DNA of 64,000 nucleotides from the NCBI RefSeq assembly GCF_051124815.1, contig NZ_CP118485.1, forward strand, positions 248,001 through 312,000, written 5' to 3'. The stretch is from Azospirillum sp051124815. Lineage in GTDB: Bacteria > Pseudomonadota > Alphaproteobacteria > Azospirillales > Azospirillaceae. Shown in pieces: positions 1-9,164 of this stretch. A program made the position numbers and the translations under genes. The notes beneath the pieces were generated by a model. It saw only the letters and a list, made by a program, of their open reading frames with translations. It searched no databases and had not been told where the DNA came from. Positions within the stretch are counted from its first letter, which is position 1. Every line of letters begins with the position of its first letter.

Positions 1-1024
1 GCGGATGCCCCTCGGCCAGGACGCGGCGGGTGTTCTCGTGCCACAGCGCGCGGACGATGCCATAGATCAGGTCGGGATCGCGGTCGGCGCGGGTCAGCAG
101 CTCCGCCCCCAGGCTCAGCGTCGGGGTGGGGGCGGTGCCGGGATAGGCGTTCGCCGGGATTTCGTCCTCGATATAGAAGCGCTGGGTCCGCAGCAGCCGG
201 TCGGCCGGCTCGCCGTCCAGCGGCACCAGCCGGATCGGCACCCGCGCCGCCACGTCGCTGACCGCCGCCACCGGATATCCGCCGACCATGAAGAAGCCGT
301 CCAGCTCGCCCTTCGCCAGCCGGTCGGCCGCCGTGCCGGGCTTCAGGTAGAGCGGCGTGATCGTGCTTTCCGACAAGCCGTAGGCGTCCAGGATCAGCCG
401 CGCCTCCACCAGCGTGCCGGAGCCTTCCTCACCCAGCGAGATGCTGCGGCCCTTCAGGTCGGCCATGCGGTCGATGAAGCCGTCGGAGCGGACGACGACC
501 TGGATCGCCTCCGCATAGAGCATGCCGAGCGAGCGCAGTTCCGCGAACGGGCGCTTGCCGGTGAAGCTGCCGGTGCCGCTGTAGGCCCAATAGGCGACGT
601 CGGCCTGGGCGAAGCCGGCCTCCACCGTGCCGGCGCGCAGCATCTCGACATTGTCGACCGAACCGTTGCTGGCCTGCGCCACCACGATCAGGCCGGGGAT
701 GCCGCAGCTTCCCCCCTTGTCGCAGGGGCGGGAGCCCGGCGGGTTGGAGATGGCGTTGGCGATCAGCCCGCCGATCGGAAAATAGGTGCCGGCGGTGGTG
801 CCGGTGCCGATGCGGAAATAACGCAGGTCCTGCGCCAGGGCCGGCCCGCCCGACAGAATGCCTCCCAGCAGCGGCGCCAGCGCCACCCCTCCCATCAGGC
901 CGCCCAGCAGATGGCGGCGGGTCAGGCTGGACGTGTCGGAAGCGGGCGCATCGGGATCCTCCCGAAGCTCCGGTGAGGGGAGCCCCGGCGGGGTAGGGCA
1001 GGCTTTGGCGGCTGCGCGGGGCAC
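1..1024 (-). CDS. TAXI-family TRAP transporter substrate-binding protein (3' end off the left edge)
   Basis: Periplasmic receptor of a TRAP (ATP-independent) solute transporter of the TAXI subfamily; the ligand cannot be told from sequence. Reading the minus strand, the N-terminal part holds a twin-arginine-like TRRHLLGG motif followed by a hydrophobic stretch ending in GGPALAQ, so it is exported. The mature protein begins with RIGTGTTAGTYFPIGG, the typical TAXI opening, and continues with SNGSVDNVEMLRAG and GFAQADVAYWA. The last visible residues, IVRALWHENTRRVLAEG, match the C-terminal part of the family, so probably only a short tail is missing. No ATG precedes the signal region; a GTG at 1024 is the most likely start but this is uncertain. 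The permease partner (fused DctQM type in TAXI systems) is not in the window. Confidence 0.85.
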   Translation of the reverse strand, partial: MPRAAAKACPTPPGLPSPELREDPDAPASDTSSLTRRHLLGGLMGGVALAPLLGGILSGGPALAQDLRYFRIGTGTTAGTYFPIGGLIANAISNPPGSRPCDKGGSCGIPGLIVVAQASNGSVDNVEMLRAGTVEAGFAQADVAYWAYSGTGSFTGKRPFAELRSLGMLYAEAIQVVVRSDGFIDRMADLKGRSISLGEEGSGTLVEARLILDAYGLSESTITPLYLKPGTAADRLAKGELDGFFMVGGYPVAAVSDVAARVPIRLVPLDGEPADRLLRTQRFYIEDEIPANAYPGTAPTPTLSLGAELLTRADRDPDLIYGIVRALWHENTRRVLAEGHP

Positions 1025-1137
1025 CGGGGCGTTCCGTTCGTCTGGCCCGCCGGTCCCGGACGGGAAGGGCGGGGCGGGAAGGAGGGGCGTGTCTTCAAAG
1101 ATTTCCGCGCAACCCCGTCATTTCAAGGCGCAACCGG

Positions 1138-1632
1138 TCAAATCACGCCGACGAGGTCAAGAACGCCGGCGACTGCTACCGCACCGCCACACAGCCGCAC
1201 CGCGCGCTCCGACTCGGCCTGCGTCACCGCGACCGACAGCCCGAGCCCGCCGCAGGCGACCAGCATCAGACCGGCGGCGAATCCGGCCCAATAGAGCGGT
1301 GGTCCCTGGTGGGCATGACCGTGGAACACCGCAGCGACCGCGGCGATCAGCACCGCCAGCACGGCGGGCGCCCGCACCCCCAGCGCCACCAGCGACCCGA
1401 CCACCAGCAGCGAGGCGGCCAGTCCCGGCCCGGCATAGGGCAGCCGCACCCCCATCTGGGCGGCGAAGCCCGCCGCCAGCGCCGCGGTCACGGCGGCGGC
1501 CGGCACCTGCCACACCGCGGTGCCGCCGGTCTGCCCGGCCCACATGCCGATGCCGAGGATGCCCAACAGATGCTGCAGCACCCACACCGGCGTGGTCAGC
1601 CCGCTGCCGAAGGCCCCCGTCAGCGTCGTCAT
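1138..1632 (-). CDS. HupE/UreJ-family membrane protein
   Basis: A 164-residue, almost entirely hydrophobic protein with about six predicted membrane segments. The motif FHGHAH near residue 103 and the opening VLQHLLGILGIGMWAGQ correspond to the histidine-containing first helix and the HGHAHG loop of the HupE/UreJ family, whose members are thought to move nickel or cobalt for hydrogenase or urease. It is short for the family (about 190-200 residues): the usual cleaved signal peptide and the first residues of the family are absent, and the aspartate before the conserved helix-1 histidine is replaced by glutamine. No urease or hydrogenase genes lie nearby, so a nickel role is only inferred from the family. 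Confidence 0.75.
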   Translation of the reverse strand: MTTLTGAFGSGLTTPVWVLQHLLGILGIGMWAGQTGGTAVWQVPAAAVTAALAAGFAAQMGVRLPYAGPGLAASLLVVGSLVALGVRAPAVLAVLIAAVAAVFHGHAHQGPPLYWAGFAAGLMLVACGGLGLSVAVTQAESERAVRLCGGAVAVAGVLDLVGVI

Positions 1633-1732
1633 GCGCCCGCATCCCCCATACCGTGTCGATCCGGCAGCCGGTATGGCGGCTGAGGCGGGGCGGGGTCAAG
1701 CGGTCAGGCTTCCGGTCGGGGAGGGCGGACGG

Positions 1733-2287
1733 CTACCGCGCCAGCGGGTCGCCCCATTGCCGCAGGTCGTTCTCGCGCTTCATCAGCTCGCGCTGGCCCA
1801 GCGGATCGAGCCGTCCCATGGCGTCGTCGGTGCGCATGCGGTCGACCTCCGGCCGGATCAGGTCGCGCTTGAAGGCGTCGGTGGCGCTCTGGGACGAGGG
1901 CGGCGGCGGTACCGGGATCGGTCGCGGCGGCTGGGGCAGGACGGCCGGGTCGGGCGGGGGCGACGAACTGCCGCGGCGGCGCTTGGGCGGGGGCTGGCCG
2001 GTGTCCTCCGAGTCGCGGCGCGCCTGCGGAGCCTCCGCCTGCGAAGTCCGGGCCTGCCGGGTCTGGAGGGCGGGCTTCGAGCCGGCGCGCGACTGCTCCG
2101 CCTGGATCTGGCTCCAGGTCCGCCGCTCCCCGCCGCCGGGGATCACCGTCTGCTCGTGGACCGGCGGAAAGGCCTGGGCGCGGCCGGGCATGTCGTCGCG
2201 CAGGTCCGGCTGCGCACAGGCGCCGGCCGCCAGCAGGAAAGCCAGCGGAGCCAGACGGCGGGCGGGGAACGGGAGATGTGGGGTCAT
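1733..2287 (-). CDS. Proline-rich hypothetical lipoprotein
   Basis: Predicted outer-membrane or periplasmic lipoprotein of 184 residues. Starting at the ATG at 2287 gives a basic N-terminus, a hydrophobic core and the lipobox LAAGAC, with the cysteine at about residue 23. The mature part is low in complexity, with runs of proline and arginine (PPPKRRRG, then a long PPPPDP-like tract), and a more ordered C-terminal end rich in charged residues (RMRTDDAMGRLDPLGQRE). I do not recognise a domain. A longer reading frame extends upstream, but it would cross the control region shared with imuB and would bury the lipobox, so the internal ATG is preferred. It is transcribed away from imuB. Confidence 0.6.
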   Translation of the reverse strand: MTPHLPFPARRLAPLAFLLAAGACAQPDLRDDMPGRAQAFPPVHEQTVIPGGGERRTWSQIQAEQSRAGSKPALQTRQARTSQAEAPQARRDSEDTGQPPPKRRRGSSSPPPDPAVLPQPPRPIPVPPPPSSQSATDAFKRDLIRPEVDRMRTDDAMGRLDPLGQRELMKRENDLRQWGDPLAR

Positions 2288-2371
2288 CGATGGAATGTCG
2301 GCACTGCCGATCGTTTCGGCAAGATGACCCCAAAGGAGGGACTCGCGCCAAGGCCAAGCCGGCGCTAGAAT

Positions 2372-2386
2372 GTTCTTTGTTTGTTC
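2372..2386 (+). promoter_or_regulatory. LexA (SOS) box upstream of imuB
   Basis: The sequence reads GTTC, seven bases, GTTC (GTTCTTTGTTTGTTC), an exact match to the direct-repeat operator recognised by alphaproteobacterial LexA. It lies 18 bp before the first usable ATG of imuB and about 85 bp before the start of the divergent lipoprotein gene. ImuB is a classic SOS mutagenesis protein, so the position fits its known regulation. The match and the spacing are seen directly; binding is inferred. Confidence 0.75.
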
Positions 2387-2404
2387 TTGATTGTTGGTCA
2401 TCGT

Positions 2405-4081
2405 ATGACACGCCCTTTCTCACACCCGCCCGTATCTCCCTCTCCCCCCCGGGGAGAGGGTCGGGGTGAGGGGGATGTGCGGCGGGGCCTTCGGGAAAAT
2501 CCTGAAACGCACCCCCCTCACCCTAACCCTCTCCCCGGGGGGGAGAGGGGATCTTGCAGCAGGGGAGAGAAGGGAAAGCGCCGCATCCTCGCTTTGTGGC
2601 TCCTGCGCTTGGCCACCGACGCCCGGGAACGGCTCATGCCGCCGGAGTTGCGTGCGCGTCCCCTTGCCCTGCTGCGGACGGAGCGCCAGCGGCGGATGGT
2701 GGTCGCGGTCAACCGGGCGGCAGCGGTGCTGGGCATCGCTCCCGGCCAGACCCTCAGCGATGCCCGCGCGCTGGAGCCGGCGCTGGAGGTGGCGGAGGCG
2801 ACGCCGGAAGCCGATTCGGCCCTGCTCGGCCGCATCGCCGACTGGGCGCGGCGCTACAGCCCCTGGACCGCGGCGGACGAGCCGGACGGGGTGGTGATCG
2901 ACATCACCGGCTGCGCCCACCTGTTTGGCGGCGAGGCAGCGCTGGCCGCCGACCTGACCGGCCGGCTGCGCGCCGCCGGCTTCGCCGCCCGCGCCGCCAT
3001 CGCCGACACCCCGGCCGCCGCCTGGGGACTGGTGCGCTTCGGCAGTCCGGAGGAGCGGCGGCGGGAGGCGGTGGACGGCCTGCCGCTCGCCGCCCTGCGG
3101 CTGCCGGCGGAGATGGTGGAGGGGCTGCATGCGCTGGGCCTGCGCCGGATCGGCGACCTGCACGCCATGCCGCGGGCGGGGCTGGCGGCAAGGTTCGGGG
3201 GCGGGTTGCTGCAACGCTACGATCAGGCCCTCGGCCGGCTGGACGAGCCGATCTCGCCGCGCCGGCCGGTGGCGGACCACCGCGAGCGGCTGACCTTCGC
3301 CGAACCGATCGCCACGCCCGAGTCGATCGCCGGGGCGCTGCGTCATCTGCTGGGCCGGTTGTGCAAGGGGCTGGAGACGGCGGGACAGGGCGCGCGCCGG
3401 TTGCGGCTGGATGCCCACCGCACCGACCAGCGGGTGGACGACGAGCCGCAGAGCCTGACGCTCGGCACCAGCCGCCCGACCCGCGACCCGGCGGCGTTGG
3501 CCCGGCTGTTCGCCCCGCTGCTGGAACGCATCGAGCCGGGGCCGGGCCTGGAAACGCTGGTGCTGTCGGCGACGGAGACCGGGCCGCTGTCGGCCGTGCA
3601 GACCGGCATGGATGGGGAGGAGGCGGATGGCGGACTCGCCGAGCTGGTGGACCGGCTGACTCTGCGGCTGGGGGAGCGGGCGGTGCTGCGGCTGGTGCCG
3701 CGGGAAAGCTGGCTGCCGGAACGCTGCGTGGCGCCGCATCCGCCATTGGAGAGGTTGCCGCCGCCGAAGCCCTGGCCGGCGGGACAGCCGCGCCCGTTGC
3801 GCCTGCTGACCCCGCCCGAACCGGTGGAGGCCACCGCCCCGCTGCCCGACGACCCGCCGCTGCAATTCGTCTGGCGCGGCGTGCGCCACCGCGTCAGCCG
3901 CGCCGAGGGGCCGGAGCGGATCGAATGCGAATGGTGGCGTGGGGAAGGATCGCTGGGGCTGGCCGTGCGCGATTACTACCGCGTGGAGGATGGCGACGGC
4001 CGCCGCTTCTGGCTGTTCAGGGCCGGGCTGTACCGGCCGGGGGAGAACCCGCGCTGGTTCCTGCACGGGTTTTTGGGGTGA
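2405..4081 (+). CDS. imuB: ImuB, Y-family polymerase-like mutagenesis protein
   Basis: ImuB is a catalytically inactive relative of Y-family polymerases that bridges DnaE2 to the sliding clamp during SOS mutagenesis. The recognisable protein begins at KRRILALWLLRL (near 2576) and contains the Y-family-like palm segment with GVVIDITGCAHLFGGE and the helix-hairpin region LHALGLRRIGDLHAMPRAGL. From that point it has about 500 residues, the family's usual length. The ATG at 2405 is the first after the LexA box, but the first 55 or so residues it adds come from palindromic repeat DNA; a GTG at 2477 inside the repeat and a TTG at 2594 are alternatives. No imuA is adjacent; dnaE2 is at 26.5 kb on the other strand. 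Confidence 0.85.
   Translation: MTRPFSHPPVSPSPPRGEGRGEGDVRRGLRENPETHPPHPNPLPGGERGSCSRGEKGKRRILALWLLRLATDARERLMPPELRARPLALLRTERQRRMVVAVNRAAAVLGIAPGQTLSDARALEPALEVAEATPEADSALLGRIADWARRYSPWTAADEPDGVVIDITGCAHLFGGEAALAADLTGRLRAAGFAARAAIADTPAAAWGLVRFGSPEERRREAVDGLPLAALRLPAEMVEGLHALGLRRIGDLHAMPRAGLAARFGGGLLQRYDQALGRLDEPISPRRPVADHRERLTFAEPIATPESIAGALRHLLGRLCKGLETAGQGARRLRLDAHRTDQRVDDEPQSLTLGTSRPTRDPAALARLFAPLLERIEPGPGLETLVLSATETGPLSAVQTGMDGEEADGGLAELVDRLTLRLGERAVLRLVPRESWLPERCVAPHPPLERLPPPKPWPAGQPRPLRLLTPPEPVEATAPLPDDPPLQFVWRGVRHRVSRAEGPERIECEWWRGEGSLGLAVRDYYRVEDGDGRRFWLFRAGLYRPGENPRWFLHGFLG
2438..2550. repeat. Palindromic repeat, family A, copy 1
   Basis: Two CT/GA-rich units of about 38 bp face each other around a roughly 35 bp centre. 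The right unit contains CCCTCACCCTAACCCTCTCC followed by CGGGGGGGAGAGGGG, and the left unit is close to its reverse complement. The same structure recurs at 22736-22879 and 44604-44747. This copy lies between the LexA box and the conserved part of imuB, and is open in the imuB frame. Confidence 0.85.
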
Positions 4082-4107
4082 GGGTGGTGGGGAATGGAGA
4101 AGTTAGA

Positions 4108-4210
4108 CCCCCACCCTAACCTCCCCCGCTGGGCGGGGGAGGGGATAAGTGCTTAAGCGGGAAAGCAGCGGCAGTCCCTCCCCCGCCCAGCGGGGGAGGC
4201 TAGGTGGGGG
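4108..4210. repeat. Palindromic repeat, family B, copy 1
   Basis: A doubled inverted repeat. The left arm contains CTCCCCCGCTGGGCGGGGGA and the right arm the reverse, ending in GGGGGAGGCTAGGTGGGGG, with a centre of about 30 bp (ATAAGTGCTTAAGCGGGAAA). It occupies the space between the convergent 3' ends of imuB and accA and could act as a two-way terminator or transcript-end stabiliser. Other copies lie at 6146-6242 and 36358-36464. Confidence 0.85.
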
Positions 4211-4227
4211 CAACACGGACCAGGAAC

Positions 4228-5184
4228 TTACCCCAGCCCCTTCTGCCCCATTTCCAGGAACTTCTCGCGGCGCTTGGCGCGCAGGGTGGCGCCATCCAGG
4301 CCGTCCAGTTCGCCCAGCGACTCCTCGATGCAGTCGCCCAGCTTCTTGATCGTCTCGGCCGGGTCGCGGTGGGCGCCGCCGATCGGCTCGCTCACCACAT
4401 GGTCGATGACGCCCAGTTCCTTCAGGTCCTGGCTGATCAGGCGCAGCGCGATGGCCGCCTCGCCCGCCATGTCGGAGCTGCGCCACAGGATCGACGCGCA
4501 GCCTTCCGGCGAGATCACCGAATAGATGGCGTGTTCCAGCATCAGCACGCGGTCGGCGGTGGCGATGGCGATGGCGCCGCCCGATCCGCCCTCGCCGATG
4601 ACCGAGGCGACCATCGGCACGTTCAGCCGCAGGCAGCGCTCGATACTCTTGGCGATGGCCTCGGCCTGGCCGCGCTCCTCCGCCTGGACGCCGGGGAAGG
4701 CGCCGGCGGTGTCGACCAGCGAGACGACCGGCAGCTTGAAGCGGTCGGCCAGATCCATCAGGCGCTGGGCCTTGCGGTAGCCCTCGGGCTTCGCCATGCC
4801 GAAATTGTGGCGGACGCGCGATTCGGTGTCGTTGCCCTTTTCCTGGCCGATCACCACCACCGAGCGGCCACGGAAGCGACCCAGCCCGCCGATGACCGCG
4901 CGGTCCTCGGCGAAATGGCGGTCGCCGGCCAGCGGCGTGAAGTCCTCGATCAGGCCATGCACATAGTCCAGGCAGTGCGGCCGATTGGGGTGGCGGGCCA
5001 CCTGTACCTTCTGCGCGGGCGTGAGCTTGGCGTAGGTCTGCCGCAGGAGCTTGTCGACCTTGGCCTGCAGCTTGGCGACCTCGTCGGCGATGTTGATGTC
5101 GCCGGCGTTGGTCAGGTGCCGCAACTCCTCGATCTTGCCTTCAAGCTCGGCGATCGGCTTTTCGAATTCCAGGAAGGTCTGCAT
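4228..5184 (-). CDS. accA: Acetyl-CoA carboxylase carboxyltransferase subunit alpha
   Basis: The alpha subunit of the carboxyltransferase that, with AccD, moves the carboxyl group from biotin on AccB to acetyl-CoA, making malonyl-CoA for fatty-acid synthesis in the cytoplasm. The protein has the standard start MQTFLEFEKPIAELEGKIEE, the conserved KGNDTESRVRHNFGMAKPEG, the crotonase-like core VDTAGAFPGVQAEERGQ, and the oxyanion region GEGGSGGAIAIATADRV. Its 318 residues match the family. The ATG at 5184 is preferred over a GTG nine bases upstream. The gene stands alone here, as is common in alphaproteobacteria. Confidence 0.97.
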   Translation of the reverse strand: MQTFLEFEKPIAELEGKIEELRHLTNAGDINIADEVAKLQAKVDKLLRQTYAKLTPAQKVQVARHPNRPHCLDYVHGLIEDFTPLAGDRHFAEDRAVIGGLGRFRGRSVVVIGQEKGNDTESRVRHNFGMAKPEGYRKAQRLMDLADRFKLPVVSLVDTAGAFPGVQAEERGQAEAIAKSIERCLRLNVPMVASVIGEGGSGGAIAIATADRVLMLEHAIYSVISPEGCASILWRSSDMAGEAAIALRLISQDLKELGVIDHVVSEPIGGAHRDPAETIKKLGDCIEESLGELDGLDGATLRAKRREKFLEMGQKGLG

Positions 5185-5376
5185 GCCGGACACGGGTGGT
5201 TGGCGAGGCGCACAAAAAAGCGCGCGCTTGGTAGCACGCCCGGCGCGCCTGCGCCACAGCGGAAAGATGCGGGACAGCCTGGGAAGGGTTCCGCGACGAA
5301 CCCACAGGGTTTATCCTTAACCGCCGGGAAATTCCAAGCCTAATCGTTGCCCGGATCGTGCAAGGCGGATCGCTGC

Positions 5377-6129
5377 ATGCCCTCTTTCAAGGACCATTTT
5401 TCCGGCCATGCCGGCGATTACCGCGCCTTTCGTCCGACATATCCGCCCGGTCTGGCCGCCGCCCTGGCCGATACGGCGCCGGCGCGCGATCTCGCCTGGG
5501 ACGTCGGTTGCGGCAACGGGCAGTTCTCCGTTTCCCTGGCCGACCAGTTCGCGGCGGTCCACGCCACCGACGCCAGCGCGGAGCAGATCGCGCAAGGCGA
5601 AGCCCATCCGCGGGTGCGCTATGCCGTCGCCCCGGCGGAGGACAGCGGGCTGCCCGACGGCTGCTGCGACCTGATCGTCGCGGCGCAGGCGGCGCACTGG
5701 TTCGACCTGGGGCGGTTTTATGCCGAGGTGCGGCGGGTGGCGAAGCCGGGGGCGGCGGTGGCGCTGGTCTGCTACGGGCGGCAATGGCTCGACCATCCCA
5801 TGCTGGATCCGTTGGTGGAGCGGTTCCACAACGGCACGCTGGGACGCTATTGGCCGGCCGACCGCTGGAAGGTGATCGGGGGCTATCGCGGGATGGAGTT
5901 CCCGTTTCCGGAACTGCCGGTGCCGCCGCTGGCGATGGAGGCGGTTTGGACGCTGCCGCGGCTGCTCGGCTACATGAACACCTGGTCGGGGGTGAAGGCG
6001 GCGACCAAGGCGCTGGGGCGCAACCCGCTGGAGGACTTCGCCGAGGAGATCGCGCCGCTGTGGGGCGACGCGGAGACGGAACGGCGGATCCGCTGGCCGC
6101 TGACGGTTCGGCTGGGGCGGGTGGAGTAG
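5377..6129 (+). CDS. Class I SAM-dependent methyltransferase
   Basis: A 250-residue methyltransferase of the class I Rossmann fold type. Motif I is WDVGCGNGQFS (residues about 42-52), followed by the acidic residue at the end of strand 2 in VHATDAS and the motif IV-like segment CDLIVAAQAAHWFD. The AAHWFD signature is typical of the TMT1/YcgJ-like group related to trans-aconitate methyltransferases. The substrate is not known. The start at 5377 (MPSFKDHFSGHAGDYRAFRP) is normal for the group; a TTG ten codons earlier is less likely. It is divergent from accA and ends in front of a family B repeat. Confidence 0.85.
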   Translation: MPSFKDHFSGHAGDYRAFRPTYPPGLAAALADTAPARDLAWDVGCGNGQFSVSLADQFAAVHATDASAEQIAQGEAHPRVRYAVAPAEDSGLPDGCCDLIVAAQAAHWFDLGRFYAEVRRVAKPGAAVALVCYGRQWLDHPMLDPLVERFHNGTLGRYWPADRWKVIGGYRGMEFPFPELPVPPLAMEAVWTLPRLLGYMNTWSGVKAATKALGRNPLEDFAEEIAPLWGDAETERRIRWPLTVRLGRVE

Positions 6130-6145
6130 GCGTCGGCTTCGAATG

Positions 6146-6242
6146 CCCCCACCCTAACCCTCCCCCGCTGGGCGGGGGAGGGGATAAGAGCTTGAGCGGG
6201 AAGAGTAATGCCCTCCCCTGCCCAGCGGGGGAGGTTAGGGGC
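6146..6242. repeat. Palindromic repeat, family B, copy 2
   Basis: It has the same doubled structure as the copy at 4108-4210: a left arm with CCTCCCCCGCTGGGCGGGGG, a short GATAAGAGCTTGAGCGGGAA centre and a mirrored right arm ending GGGGGAGGTTAGGGGC. It separates the convergent ends of the methyltransferase and malate synthase genes. The two copies at 4.1 and 6.2 kb therefore bracket accA and the methyltransferase gene. Confidence 0.85.
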
Positions 6243-6258
6243 AAACGGGCGAGGACCT

Positions 6259-7863
<1,605 letters not shown>

Positions 7864-7954
7864 CGTGCTGCTCCCCTTCCCGCATTGTGACGAACCGCTC
7901 TCGCGACGGTTGGACAACCGGTATAGCACGGGAAACGCACAATCCGGGGACGGC

Positions 7955-8986
7955 CTAAGGTCGCAGATGGGCGGGCGGGATCAGCCCATGCTTCTTCAGC
8001 ATGCCGCGCAGCTGGTGATAGCCCAGCCCCAGCGCCTCGGCGGTCTGGCGCTGGTTGAAGCGGTTGCGCTCCAGCGCCTCGCGCAGCCGGGCGGCCTCGA
8101 AGGCGCGGACCTGATCGAGGATGCCGCCGTCGACCTCGGGCGTTGCGGCCTTTTCCGCGACGGGCGCGGCCTCGACGCGGGCGGTCGGCGCTGTGGCCAA
8201 AGCGGCTGTGGGGCGCCAGGGCGACTCGAAGGGGTCGAGGATGATGTGGTCCAGCGGCCCGTCGGGATCGGCGGCGGCGACGGAGCGCTCCACCGCGTTG
8301 CGCAGCTCACGCACGTTGCCGGGCCAGTCATGGCCGCGCAAGGAGCCCAGCGCGGCGGCAGTGAAGCCGGGGAACAGCGGGCGCTGCAGCTCGCGCACCA
8401 TGCCCAGCGCGAAATGCTCGGCCAGCGGCGGGATGTCCTCGGGCCGGGCGCGCAGCGGCGGCAGGGTCACCACGTCGAAGGCCAGCCGGTCCAGCAGGTC
8501 GGCACGGAAGCGGCCCGCCGCGGCCAGCGCCGGCAGGTCGGCGTTGGTGGCGCCGACCACCCGGACATCGACGGTGGCGGTGCGGCCGCCGACCCGCTCG
8601 ATCTCGCCATATTCGACGGCGCGCAACAGCTTCTCCTGAACGGCGGGGGAGGCGGTGGCGATCTCGTCCAGGAACAGGGTGCCGCCGTCGGCCTGCTCGA
8701 TCCGGCCGATCTGCCGGCGGGTGGCGCCGGTGAAGGCCCCGGCCTCGTGCCCGAACAGCTCGGAGTCCAGCAGCGACTCAGGCAGCGCCGCGCAGTTCAC
8801 CTTGACGAAGGGGCGGTCCCACCGCTGCGACAGGTAATGAAGGCGGGCGGCGATCAACTCCTTGCCGGTGCCGCGCTCGCCGATCACCAGCACGGGCCGC
8901 TCCAGCGGCGCCACCCGCGACACATGCGTCAGCGCCGCCAGGAAGGCCGGCGATTCGCCGAGCAGGGACGGGGGAGTGATGGTCAT
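7955..8986 (-). CDS. pspF: PspF, sigma-54-dependent activator of the psp operon
   Basis: An enhancer-binding AAA+ activator that drives sigma-54 promoters and is held in check by PspA. From the ATG at 8986 (MTITPPSLLGESPAF) it has 343 residues and no N-terminal sensory domain, as in other PspF proteins. The Walker A motif is GERGTGKE (about 36-43), the sigma-54 contact loop GAFTGA is at about 83-88, Walker B is TLFLDEI, and a Fis-type helix-turn-helix, RFNQRQTAEALGLGYHQL, lies near the C-terminus. It is divergent from the psp operon; a perfect inverted repeat and a -24/-12 promoter lie between them. An upstream extension of the frame would cover these sites and is rejected. Confidence 0.93.
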   Translation of the reverse strand: MTITPPSLLGESPAFLAALTHVSRVAPLERPVLVIGERGTGKELIAARLHYLSQRWDRPFVKVNCAALPESLLDSELFGHEAGAFTGATRRQIGRIEQADGGTLFLDEIATASPAVQEKLLRAVEYGEIERVGGRTATVDVRVVGATNADLPALAAAGRFRADLLDRLAFDVVTLPPLRARPEDIPPLAEHFALGMVRELQRPLFPGFTAAALGSLRGHDWPGNVRELRNAVERSVAAADPDGPLDHIILDPFESPWRPTAALATAPTARVEAAPVAEKAATPEVDGGILDQVRAFEAARLREALERNRFNQRQTAEALGLGYHQLRGMLKKHGLIPPAHLRP

Positions 8987-9014
8987 CGCGCTTCTCGCCA
9001 CTACTTCGCGGGAT

Positions 9015-9031
9015 TGGCGATGGTATCGCCA
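9015..9031. promoter_or_regulatory. Candidate PspF enhancer site (inverted repeat)
   Basis: TGGCGAT, three bases, ATCGCCA is a perfect 7-bp inverted repeat. It lies about 90 bp upstream of the -24 element of the psp promoter and 29 bp from the pspF start codon, which is where an enhancer-binding protein would bind both to activate psp and to control its own gene. That PspF is the binder is inferred from position only. Confidence 0.5.
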
Positions 9032-9118
9032 TATCAGCGAAGCAGCAACCCGGAGCGCCGAGCAGCGCAAGCGCGGCAAGTCCAGGCTTTGCAACGGTTT
9101 GGGGCCGATCCGCCGGAA

Positions 9119-9136
9119 TTGGCACGGCGGTTGCGA
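9119..9136 (+). promoter_or_regulatory. Sigma-54 (-24/-12) promoter of the psp operon
   Basis: The sequence TTGGCACGGCGGTTGCGA matches the RpoN consensus TGGCACG, four bases, TTGC with the required spacing between the GG and GC pairs. Transcription should start near 9145, about 20 bp before the first psp start codon. With pspF directly upstream, this is the expected PspF-dependent promoter. Confidence 0.92.
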
Positions 9137-9164
9137 TACCCGTGTCATGGCAAGGAGGTCATCC

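Noticed and set aside
2381..2404. TTG at 2381 as the start of imuB.
   Set aside because: It lies inside the LexA box, so it cannot be part of the coding region of a transcript controlled there.
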